64,000 bases of DNA from Pseudomonas brassicacearum. GTDB taxonomy: Bacteria > Pseudomonadota > Gammaproteobacteria > Pseudomonadales > Pseudomonadaceae. Each line of letters begins with the position of its first letter. Position 1 is the first letter of the stretch. Below, piece after piece: positions 26,749 to 33,758 of the stretch. A model generated the notes under the pieces. The model did no database searches and was not told where the DNA came from. It worked only from the letters and a program-made list of their open reading frames with translations. A program made the translations under genes and the position numbers. The stretch is from contig NZ_MOBK01000004.1 in NCBI RefSeq assembly GCF_003732265.1, positions 186,001 through 250,000 on the forward strand. Direction: 5' to 3'.

Positions 26749-27371
26749 AGCTGACTCGTATCGCCCTCCTCGCCGGCTTCACGCTGATCAGTTCGTGCTC
26801 GATCCTGCCCAAGCCCGAGCCGTTCGATGTCTATCGATTGCCGTCGGCCCAGAGCAACGCGTCGGCCAGTCATGGCACGCCGCAACGCTGGTCGCTGCGC
26901 CTGACCAAACTCCAGGCCAGCAACGCACTGGACGGCCCGAACATCGCGGTGATCCCGCAAGGTGATGTGATCAGCAGCTATAAGGGCTCGCGTTGGAGCG
27001 ATCCGGCGCCGGTGCTGCTGCGCAATCGTCTGCTCGATGGTTTTCAGCGTGATGGGCGGGTGCCGCTGCTGAGCACCGATGACAGCATTTTCCAGGCGGA
27101 CCTGGAGCTGGGCGGGCATTTGCAGGCGTTTCAGACCGAGTATCAGGGCACGACCGCCACGGTGGTCGTAAGCCTGGATGCTCTGCTGGTGCGCGGTTAC
27201 GACCAGCGCATCCTCGCCAGCCGCCGCTTCGAAGTGCGTCAGCCTCTGAGCGATGTGAAAGTCCCCGCAGTGGTCGCGGGGTTTGGTCAGGCGAGCGATC
27301 AATTGACGGCGCAGGTGGTGAACTGGGCGGTTGAGCAAGGGCAGAAGGTCGAACTGCCGGCAAGACCTTAA
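26745..27371 (+). CDS. ABC-type transport auxiliary lipoprotein (PqiC-like)
   Basis: A 208-residue lipoprotein. The signal peptide ends in the lipobox LISSC (Cys at about residue 19), with SIL after the Cys and no Asp at +2, so sorting to the outer membrane is likely. The remainder matches the ABC_trans_aux/DUF330 pattern (PEPFDVYRLP, SSYKGSRWSDPAPVLLRNRL). It overlaps the MCE gene by 4 nt and ends the operon. It probably docks the MCE tunnel at the outer membrane, as PqiC does for PqiB (inference). Confidence 0.9.
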   Translation: MKLTRIALLAGFTLISSCSILPKPEPFDVYRLPSAQSNASASHGTPQRWSLRLTKLQASNALDGPNIAVIPQGDVISSYKGSRWSDPAPVLLRNRLLDGFQRDGRVPLLSTDDSIFQADLELGGHLQAFQTEYQGTTATVVVSLDALLVRGYDQRILASRRFEVRQPLSDVKVPAVVAGFGQASDQLTAQVVNWAVEQGQKVELPARP

Positions 27372-27389
27372 ACCCGACACGGACCCAAT

Positions 27390-27478
27390 GTAGGAGCGGG
27401 CTTGCTCGCGAAAGCGGTTTGTCATTCAACGCTGAGGTTGTCTGACACTACGCCTTCGCGAGCAAGCCCGCTCCCACA
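27390..27478. repeat. REP/BIME element, GAGCGGGCTTGCTCGCGAA family
   Basis: Inverted pair GGAGCGGGCTTGCTCGCGAA and TTCGCGAGCAAGCCCGCTCC between the convergent lipoprotein and nucleoside-gate genes. Confidence 0.9.
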
Positions 27479-27488
27479 GGGATCTCGG

Positions 27489-28718
27489 TCAGCCGAAGAA
27501 CCAGTAGCACACCCCGATGGCGCCCAGCACACCGGCCAGTTCCGCCAGCAACGCACACCCCACCGCATGCCGCGCGCGCTGGATGCCCACCGCGCCAAAG
27601 TACACCGCCAACACATAGAACGTGGTTTCGGTGCTGCCCTGGACCGTGGCCGCCACCAGCGCCGGGAAGCTGTCTACGCCCGACGTTTTCATGGTTTCGA
27701 TCAGCATCGCCCGTGCGGCGCTGCCGGAGAACGGTTTGACCATCGCCGTCGGCAACGCGTCGACGAAGCGGGTGTCCCAACCGGCCCACTCCACCAGGTG
27801 CCGAATCCCGTCCAGACCAAAGTCCAGCGCGCCGGACGCGCGAAGTACGCCCACCGCACAGAGCATCGCCACCAGGTACGGCAGCAGGTTCTTGGCCACG
27901 TCGAAGCCTTCCTTGGCGCCTTCGACGAATGCTTCGTAGACCTTCACTTTGCGCAGCGCGCCGATGATCAGAAACAGCATGATCAGCCCGAACAGCGTCA
28001 GGTTACCGAGGATCGATGACAGGCCTGCCAGCGCGGTGGCTGAGAGCGTCGCCAGCAGCGCCATGAAGCCACCGAGGGCGAGGGCACCGGGAATCAGGTA
28101 CGCGAGCACCACCGGGTCCCAGATGCGCAGCCGCTGCATGAACGCGACCGACAGGAAGCCGACGATGGTCGAGCAACTGGTGGCGAGCAGGATCGGCAGG
28201 AACACCAGCGTCGGGTCCGGCGCACCTTGCTGGGCGCGGTACATGAAGATCGTCACCGGCAGCAGGGTCAGGGAGGAAGCGTTGAGCACCAGGAACAGGA
28301 TCTGCGCGTTGCTGGCGATCGTCGCACTGGGGTTGAGCTCTTGAAGCGCCTTCATCGCCTTGAGGCCGATCGGTGTGGCGGCGTTGTCCAGGCCCAGGCC
28401 GTTGGCGGCGAAGTTCAGGGTGATCAGGCCGATGGCTGGATGGCCTGCCGGCACTTCCGGCATCAGGCGCAGGAACAACGGGCCCAATGCCTTGGCCAGC
28501 CATTCGACGATCCCGGCTTTCTCGGCGATGCGCAGAAAGCCCAACCACAGGGTCAGGGTGCCGAACAGCAGGACCATGACTTCGACCGATAGCTTGGCCA
28601 TGGCGAAAATACTCTCCACCATCGCCGCGAAGATCCCGGCGTTACCGCCGATCAGCCATTGCACCAGCGCCGAAACGGCAGCCACGATGAAGAAGCCAAG
28701 CCACAGGCCATTAAGCAT
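27489..28718 (-). CDS. Nucleoside-recognition (Gate) domain membrane protein, SpmA-SpmB fusion type
   Basis: A 409-residue integral membrane protein with two repeats of the Gate domain. The N-terminal half resembles SpmA (LRLMPEVPAGHPAIGLITLN, GLDNAATPIGLKAMKALQEL) and the C-terminal half SpmB (LPTAMVKPFSGSAARAMLIE, GSTETTFYVLAVYFGAVGI). In spore-formers these are separate genes; the fused form is common in Gram-negative bacteria and its substrate is unknown. It stands alone between two REP elements. Confidence 0.85.
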   Translation of the reverse strand: MLNGLWLGFFIVAAVSALVQWLIGGNAGIFAAMVESIFAMAKLSVEVMVLLFGTLTLWLGFLRIAEKAGIVEWLAKALGPLFLRLMPEVPAGHPAIGLITLNFAANGLGLDNAATPIGLKAMKALQELNPSATIASNAQILFLVLNASSLTLLPVTIFMYRAQQGAPDPTLVFLPILLATSCSTIVGFLSVAFMQRLRIWDPVVLAYLIPGALALGGFMALLATLSATALAGLSSILGNLTLFGLIMLFLIIGALRKVKVYEAFVEGAKEGFDVAKNLLPYLVAMLCAVGVLRASGALDFGLDGIRHLVEWAGWDTRFVDALPTAMVKPFSGSAARAMLIETMKTSGVDSFPALVAATVQGSTETTFYVLAVYFGAVGIQRARHAVGCALLAELAGVLGAIGVCYWFFG

Positions 28719-28771
28719 CAGTCAAATCCCCCGGAATATGCGGCGAATGATAGCGGGGTAGCCAGAAACGA

Positions 28772-28800
28772 CAAACCCCGGATTTCTCCGGGGTTTGTTT
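28772..28800 (-). terminator. Bidirectional hairpin terminator
   Basis: A perfect 11-bp stem CAAACCCCGGA / TCCGGGGTTTG with loop TTTC. T-rich sequence follows on both strands. It lies downstream of gltP and upstream of the nucleoside-gate gene, so it probably ends gltP transcripts. Confidence 0.75.
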
Positions 28801-28822
28801 AGTACGACTTGCACCAATTTAA

Positions 28823-28912
28823 TGTGGGAGCGGGCTTGCTCGCGAAGGCGGTGTGTCAATCAACAGAGATGTTGAATGTGCCGGCCTCTTCGCGAGCAAG
28901 CCCGCTCCTACA
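28823..28912. repeat. REP/BIME element, GAGCGGGCTTGCTCGCGAA family
   Basis: Inverted pair GTGGGAGCGGGCTTGCTCGC and CGCGAGCAAGCCCGCTCCTA just after the gltP stop. Confidence 0.9.
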
Positions 28913-28922
28913 AGGTTTTGCT

Positions 28923-30254
28923 TTAGTTTTTGGAAATCTCGCCAGCTGGCAGCTTTTCCTTGCTGCGCCAGTGCGGCAGGGAGTTCCAGTAGCGCTGACC
29001 CTTGGCGTCGTCGTACATGCCTTCCCAGCGCGAGATGACCAGCACGGCCAGTGCGTTACCGATCACGTTCAATGCGGTACGGGCCATGTCCATGATGCGG
29101 TCGACACCGGCGATGAATGCCAGGCCTTCCAATGGAATGCCGACGCTGCCCAAAGTGGCCAGCAGCACCACGAAGGACACGCCCGGTACACCGGCGATGC
29201 CTTTGGAGGTGACCATCAGGGTCAGCACCAGCAGCAATTGCTGGCTGATCGACAGGTCGATGCCGTACAGCTGGGCAATGAAGATCGCCGCGATGCTCTG
29301 GTACAGGGTCGAACCGTCGAGGTTGAACGAGTAGCCGGTCGGTACCACGAAGCTGCAAATGGCTTTCGGCGCGCCGTAGGCTTCCATCTTCTCGATCACG
29401 CGCGGCAGCACGGTTTCGGAGCTGGCGGTGGAGTAGGCCAGCACCAGCTCATCCTTGAAGATGCGCATCAGCTTGATCACCGAGAAACCGAACATCTTGG
29501 CGATCAGCCCCAGCACCACAAAGGCAAAGAAGGCGATGGCGAAGTACACCAGCACCACCAGCTTGGCCAGCGGCAGCAGGGAAGCGAAGCCGAAGTTGGC
29601 CACGGTCACCGCGATCAGTGCGAATACGCCGATCGGGGCGTAGTTCATGATCATGTGAGTGACCTTGAACATGCTTTCCGAGACGCCCTGGAACATCTTC
29701 ACCAGCGGCTCGCGCAGGTCCGATTGAAGGCTCGACAGACCGAGGCCGAACAATACGGAGAAGAAGATGATCGGCAGCATTTCGCCGCGGGCCATGGCCG
29801 CGAAGATGTTCGACGGGATCAGGTTGAGGATGGTTTCGATGAACGCGTGTTCATGCTGAACCTCGGCGGCAGTCGCCTGGTACTTGGAAATATCCACGGT
29901 ACCCAGGGTGCTCATGTCGATGCCGGTGCCCGGATGGACCACGTTGGCTAACACCAGACCGACCAGGATGGCGATGGTGGTAACGATCTCGAAGTAGATG
30001 ATGGTCTTCAGACCAATGCGCCCGAGTTTCTTGGCGTCACCGACACCAGCGATGCCGACGACCAGCGAAGAGATCACGATCGGGATCACGATCATCTTGA
30101 TCAGACGGATAAAGATATCGCCTGCCGGTTGCAGGACGTTGCTGATCCACCAGGCTTTTTCGGCACTGAAATGGTTGAGCAGCGCACCGATTGCAATCCC
30201 CAATACCAGACCGATGAGGATCTGCCAGGCGAGGCTAAGCTTTGCCTTCTTCAT
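28923..30254 (-). CDS. gltP: Glutamate/aspartate:proton symporter (DAACS family)
   Basis: Inner-membrane dicarboxylate amino-acid symporter of 443 residues. Typical DAACS features: the serine-rich hairpin motif (AYSTASSETVLPRVIEKME near residue 290), the PTGYSFNLDGSTLYQS unwound-helix motif, the TSKGIAGVPGVSFVVLLATL hairpin 2, and DRIMDMARTALNVIGNALAVLV with the substrate-binding Asp, Arg and Asn of helix 8. Gene position matches gltP of P. aeruginosa, upstream of the ivy/algB region. The ATG at 30254 follows AAGTAAGGGT. Confidence 0.95.
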   Translation of the reverse strand: MKKAKLSLAWQILIGLVLGIAIGALLNHFSAEKAWWISNVLQPAGDIFIRLIKMIVIPIVISSLVVGIAGVGDAKKLGRIGLKTIIYFEIVTTIAILVGLVLANVVHPGTGIDMSTLGTVDISKYQATAAEVQHEHAFIETILNLIPSNIFAAMARGEMLPIIFFSVLFGLGLSSLQSDLREPLVKMFQGVSESMFKVTHMIMNYAPIGVFALIAVTVANFGFASLLPLAKLVVLVYFAIAFFAFVVLGLIAKMFGFSVIKLMRIFKDELVLAYSTASSETVLPRVIEKMEAYGAPKAICSFVVPTGYSFNLDGSTLYQSIAAIFIAQLYGIDLSISQQLLLVLTLMVTSKGIAGVPGVSFVVLLATLGSVGIPLEGLAFIAGVDRIMDMARTALNVIGNALAVLVISRWEGMYDDAKGQRYWNSLPHWRSKEKLPAGEISKN

Positions 30255-30760
30255 ATCATTACCCTTACTTGCGTTTGACTCAGGCAGACGCAGTCACTGG
30301 TTCGCTTGTGGCGAAAAGTGCGTGCATCTGCCCCCGTATAAGGAGCCCCGGAGCGCTTGTTAGTGGCTCTCTGGCAGGCGAAAAAAGGCGCAACTATTCC
30401 GATGCAAGGAAGCGACGTCTAATGCCGTAAACGCCTACCCTATGCCGAATCGGCATGAGCTTTTCCAAATGAAACTGGCGTCCCAACCGGTTCGAATACG
30501 ACATTTCGGCAGGCATAAGTGCCGTGAACCGGCCATTCCAGAGGAGGTTGGTTGTTTTTTGAGTGGAGGATTCAGGGTTAAAACTTCAGAAAAAACCTAC
30601 GTTTAGCTGCGAAAAATCGCAGTCGTTTGCAGACGGCTTTCTCGATATACGGTCACGAAGAAACACCGCGAAATGTTTTTGGCGGGGATGTAGCGGAAGT
30701 GGCATAGGGATAAATGAGCGATGCGCTCTGAAACGCTGCTTTTTCGCGAATGAAGCTCTC
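30255..30760. other. Gene-poor region upstream of gltP
   Basis: About 500 bases with no convincing coding frame. Composition is more AT-rich than the flanks in the middle part. It should hold the gltP promoter. The only structured element seen is a perfect 15-bp palindrome, listed separately. Confidence 0.5.
30442..30456. promoter_or_regulatory. Perfect 15-bp palindrome, candidate operator
   Basis: ATGCCGAATCGGCAT has 7-bp perfect arms around one base, about 190 nt upstream of the gltP start. It has the shape of a dimeric repressor site; regulator unknown. Confidence 0.4.
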
Positions 30761-30798
30761 CGCAAATTCGTCGAGTCCTATGACCCGGCGAATTTGCG
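30761..30798. repeat. Perfect 10-bp inverted repeat over the end of a small gene
   Basis: CGCAAATTCG (30761-30770) and CGAATTTGCG (30789-30798) with an 18-nt loop. The right arm is inside the last codons of the 39-codon minus-strand frame and the left arm lies just after its stop, so the mRNA 3' end would fold back on its own coding end. There is no T-run after it on either strand. Confidence 0.6.
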
Positions 30799-30897
30799 TC
30801 GCAGCTTTTGCCTGACCCGGCCCTTGCGCAGGTACTCCCTGTACCCGTAGGTCACTCCGACCCTGTAACAGTCAGAACGTCCCGGCCCCATGGTCAT
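30778..30897 (-). CDS. Small basic protein, 39 residues, hypothetical
   Basis: A short frame beginning MTMGPGRSDCYRVGV and ending RVRQKLRRKFAGS. It has a good ribosome site (GAGGAAGG, about 7 nt before the ATG), better than expected by chance. The C-terminal half is very rich in Arg and Lys with few acidic residues. No family recognised. It lies 62 nt downstream of the ivy gene on the same strand and may be in its transcript. Could equally be a chance frame; conservation would decide. Confidence 0.4.
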   Translation of the reverse strand: MTMGPGRSDCYRVGVTYGYREYLRKGRVRQKLRRKFAGS

Positions 30898-30959
30898 GCG
30901 TCTACCTTCCTCGGGTAGCGCAGTAGAGAGAAGCAGGGTGCTTCTTTCACATGACAAAT

Positions 30960-31424
30960 TCAGTACCAGTTCGGATCTTTTTTCAGTTGTTCCATCAACA
31001 GGTCCTGCATGCCCTGGTCGGGTTTGCCGAGGAAGCGGTAGCTGGCATGTCGCTTGGGCGATTTGTCGGCCGGCAGTCCTGCGGGCACTTCGACCAGCAT
31101 GGCGTAGGCATCTTCCTTGTCGAAACTGAAAGCCACGATCAGGCGCTCGTTCAGGCATGTGGGTTGTGATTCACACAGCGGCCCGACCAGATACTTGTGG
31201 TGATCTTCCTCGACAGCATTCATTTGCTCGGCATCGCCGGACAGGTTCATTACCCATTCCGGCAGGCGTTCTTCCTTCTTCACCACGCCTTGCCACGTTT
31301 CACGGTACTGCGGGTCGGAAGTGATTAGCTCATTGGCCCGCATTTGGCCGTCATTGGCCGCCAGCGCCATGGCACTACCGCCCAGAAGCAGGGCGGCTGC
31401 CAGTGTCTTGTACAAAACGCTCAT
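30960..31424 (-). CDS. Ivy-family lysozyme inhibitor
   Basis: A 154-residue periplasmic protein. Signal peptide (LYKTLAAALLLGGSAMALA). The mature part follows the Ivy pattern: TWQGVVKKEERLPEWVMNL aligns with the E. coli Ivy segment LPAWVM, and the Cys pair CESQPTC is placed where Ivy has the lysozyme-blocking CKPHDC loop, followed by RLIVAFSFDKEDAYAMLVEV. The loop is one residue longer and lacks the key His, so inhibition of C-type lysozyme is uncertain; a related role on other muramidases is possible. It begins 2 nt after the stop of the DUF1328 gene. Confidence 0.8.
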   Translation of the reverse strand: MSVLYKTLAAALLLGGSAMALAANDGQMRANELITSDPQYRETWQGVVKKEERLPEWVMNLSGDAEQMNAVEEDHHKYLVGPLCESQPTCLNERLIVAFSFDKEDAYAMLVEVPAGLPADKSPKRHASYRFLGKPDQGMQDLLMEQLKKDPNWY

Positions 31425-31426
31425 GT

Positions 31427-31609
<183 letters not shown>

Positions 31610-31674
31610 TCATTATTTAGAGGTGTCGCTTGTGGTGCTTGTCCCGGCGCAGACCGCACGCCAAGTTCGATTAC

Positions 31675-31962
31675 TTAGAACACCCAGCGCTCCTGATGAG
31701 GCATCTCGTCCAGAGGCTGCGCCTGGTCAACGTCCATCATCCGCATCGGGGTGAGGTCGGCCTGACTGCTGCTGGCGGCGCTGAAGTGGGTTTGGGCTGC
31801 ATGTTGAATCGATACGTGCGGCGCCACTGGCTGCTGGCTCTGCTCCCAGCGCAAGAACTGTTGGCCGGCGATCAAAGTGATCAGCAAGGCCAGAACAGCA
31901 AACAAGCCTTGCTGGATATGCAGTGGCGAGATTCGCAGTTGGGCGGCACGGTAGCGATTCAT
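31675..31962 (-). CDS. Small single-helix membrane protein behind a sigma-54 promoter
   Basis: A 95-residue protein of unknown function with a membrane helix at about residues 17-36 (IQQGLFAVLALLITLIAGQQF) preceded by basic residues, so the polar C-terminal 55 residues (Gln, Ser, Pro rich) should face the periplasm. GGAGG stands 8 nt before the ATG. It is divergent from algB, and its leader carries a well-formed -24/-12 promoter (32033-32052) with palindromic upstream repeats, which suggests control by a sigma-54 activator. Confidence 0.75.
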   Translation of the reverse strand: MNRYRAAQLRISPLHIQQGLFAVLALLITLIAGQQFLRWEQSQQPVAPHVSIQHAAQTHFSAASSSQADLTPMRMMDVDQAQPLDEMPHQERWVF

Positions 31963-32032
31963 CCTGAAGCTCCTCCCACTTTGGTGGTGATCTTGTTGGT
32001 GGGCATAGAGATAAACGCCCTGATTACCCAGA

Positions 32033-32052
32033 CCATTGCAGCCTGCATGCCA
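32033..32052 (-). promoter_or_regulatory. Sigma-54 (-24/-12) promoter
   Basis: On the minus strand TGGCATGCAGGCTGCAA: GG and GC separated by exactly 10 bases, and a close match to TGGCAC-N5-TTGCA. The predicted start of transcription is near 32026, 64 nt before the small membrane-protein gene. Confidence 0.65.
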
Positions 32053-32125
32053 GCTTTTTTGTGCGAATAAAAACCAATAAAATCAATTAGTTAACAACTT
32101 TATGAAAATCGTTTGCGACGCATCC

Positions 32126-32175
32126 TGCACGATGACCCCTTCAGGGTCGTGCGAAATGCACGATAATTTCGTGGG
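32126..32175. promoter_or_regulatory. Tandem TGCACGAT palindromes, candidate activator sites
   Basis: A 26-bp imperfect palindrome (arms GCACGA-T-GACCC and GGGTC-GTGC, 32127-32152) is followed by a second half-site TGCACGAT (32157-32164) that faces TCGTGGGCA. The two TGCACGAT words are 31 bp apart, three helical turns. They lie about 100-140 bp upstream of the predicted sigma-54 start, the normal enhancer distance. The remaining bases of the 439-nt gap up to algB show no other clear signal. Confidence 0.5.
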
Positions 32176-32401
32176 CACTTTGAATATTTTTGAATTGAGC
32201 GACAGGCGCAGATGTCAGAAAGGAAGGTGGGTAACCGCCAAACAGGCAGTGTTTTGATAAAAAACCATGAAAATCAGCGTATTAGGTAGGCGGACCGTAG
32301 ATAGCTACCCTGCCGGTGCTGGAATGGATCAGAATCGACCATGCAACTTGCCCGATTTATCCGGGACTAACCAAGATCAATCATTAAAGGAGCGCAGGAA
32401 C

Positions 32402-33748
32402 ATGGAATCAGCCACGGTGCATCAAGGCCGCATTCTGTTGGTAGACGATGAGTCCGCTATCCTGCGAACCTTCCGCTATTGCCTCGAAGACGAGGGCTAC
32501 AGCGTCTCTACCGCGAACAGCGCAGCTCAGGCCGATGCCTTGTTGCAGCGTCAGGTGTTCGACCTGTGCTTTCTGGATTTGCGCCTGGGTGAGGACAATG
32601 GCCTGGATGTGCTGGCGCAGATGCGTATTCAGGCGCCCTGGATGCGTGTGGTAATCGTCACCGCGCATTCGGCTGTGGACACTGCGGTCGATGCGATTCA
32701 GGCGGGCGCCGCCGATTACCTCGTCAAGCCATGCAGCCCTGATCAATTGCGCCTGGCCACCGCCAAGCAGTTGGAGGTGCGGCAACTGTCGGCTCGCCTG
32801 GAAGCCCTTGAAGGCGAAGTGCGTAAACCCAAGGATGGCCTGGACTCCCACAGCCCGGCGATGAAAGTGGTGCTCGAAACCGCCCGCCAGGTGGCCGGGA
32901 CCGATGCCAACATTCTGATCCTGGGTGAGTCCGGCACCGGTAAAGGTGAGCTGTCCCAGGCGATTCACGGCTGGAGCAAGCGTCAGAAGAAGTCCTGCGT
33001 CACGATCAACTGCCCGTCCCTCACCGCTGAACTCATGGAAAGCGAACTGTTCGGCCACAGCCGTGGCGCCTTTACCGGTGCCAGCGAAAGTACATTGGGC
33101 CGGGTCAATCAGGCCGACGGCGGTACGTTGTTTCTCGACGAGATCGGCGATTTTCCGCTGACGTTGCAGCCCAAGTTACTGCGGTTCATTCAAGACAAGG
33201 AATACGAGCGGGTAGGGGATCCGGTGACCCGCCGCGCCGATGTACGTATTCTCGCGGCGACTAACCTGAACCTTGAAGACATGGTGCGCGACGGCCGCTT
33301 CCGCGAAGACTTGCTCTATCGCCTGAACGTCATCACGTTGCACCTGCCGCCGCTGCGCGAACGCCGTGAAGACATCCTGAATCTGGCCGACCGTTTCCTC
33401 GCTCGCTTCGTCAAGGAATACGCGCGCCCGGCCCGGGCCTTCAGCGATGAGGCCCGCGAGGCGCTGCTGGGTTATCGCTGGCCTGGCAACATCCGCGAAC
33501 TGCGTAACGTGGTGGAGCGGGCGAGCATTATTTGTCCACAGGAACGGGTTGAGATCAGCCATTTGGGCATGGCCGAAACCCCGATCAACAACGCGCCACG
33601 CATCGGCGCGGCGTTGAGCCTGGACGAACTGGAAAAAGCCCACATCGGTGCTGTACTCGCCACGGCGGATACACTGGATCAAGCGGCCAAGACCTTGGGC
33701 ATTGATGCCTCGACCCTGTACCGCAAACGCAAGCAATACAACTTGTGA
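32402..33748 (+). CDS. algB: Sigma-54-dependent response regulator AlgB
   Basis: NtrC-family regulator of 448 residues, paired with KinB and known in P. aeruginosa to control alginate and virulence genes. Receiver domain at residues 8-125 with phospho-acceptor Asp59 (CFLDLRLGEDNG); AAA+ domain from about 147 with Walker A GESGTGKG (175-182) and the sigma-54 contact loop GAFTGA (222-227); Fis-type helix-turn-helix at the end (LDQAAKTLGIDASTLYRKRKQY). The ATG at 32402 has AAAGGAG upstream and opens the receiver. kinB starts 10 nt after its stop. Confidence 0.97.
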   Translation: MESATVHQGRILLVDDESAILRTFRYCLEDEGYSVSTANSAAQADALLQRQVFDLCFLDLRLGEDNGLDVLAQMRIQAPWMRVVIVTAHSAVDTAVDAIQAGAADYLVKPCSPDQLRLATAKQLEVRQLSARLEALEGEVRKPKDGLDSHSPAMKVVLETARQVAGTDANILILGESGTGKGELSQAIHGWSKRQKKSCVTINCPSLTAELMESELFGHSRGAFTGASESTLGRVNQADGGTLFLDEIGDFPLTLQPKLLRFIQDKEYERVGDPVTRRADVRILAATNLNLEDMVRDGRFREDLLYRLNVITLHLPPLRERREDILNLADRFLARFVKEYARPARAFSDEAREALLGYRWPGNIRELRNVVERASIICPQERVEISHLGMAETPINNAPRIGAALSLDELEKAHIGAVLATADTLDQAAKTLGIDASTLYRKRKQYNL

Positions 33749-33758
33749 GCTGCCACCG

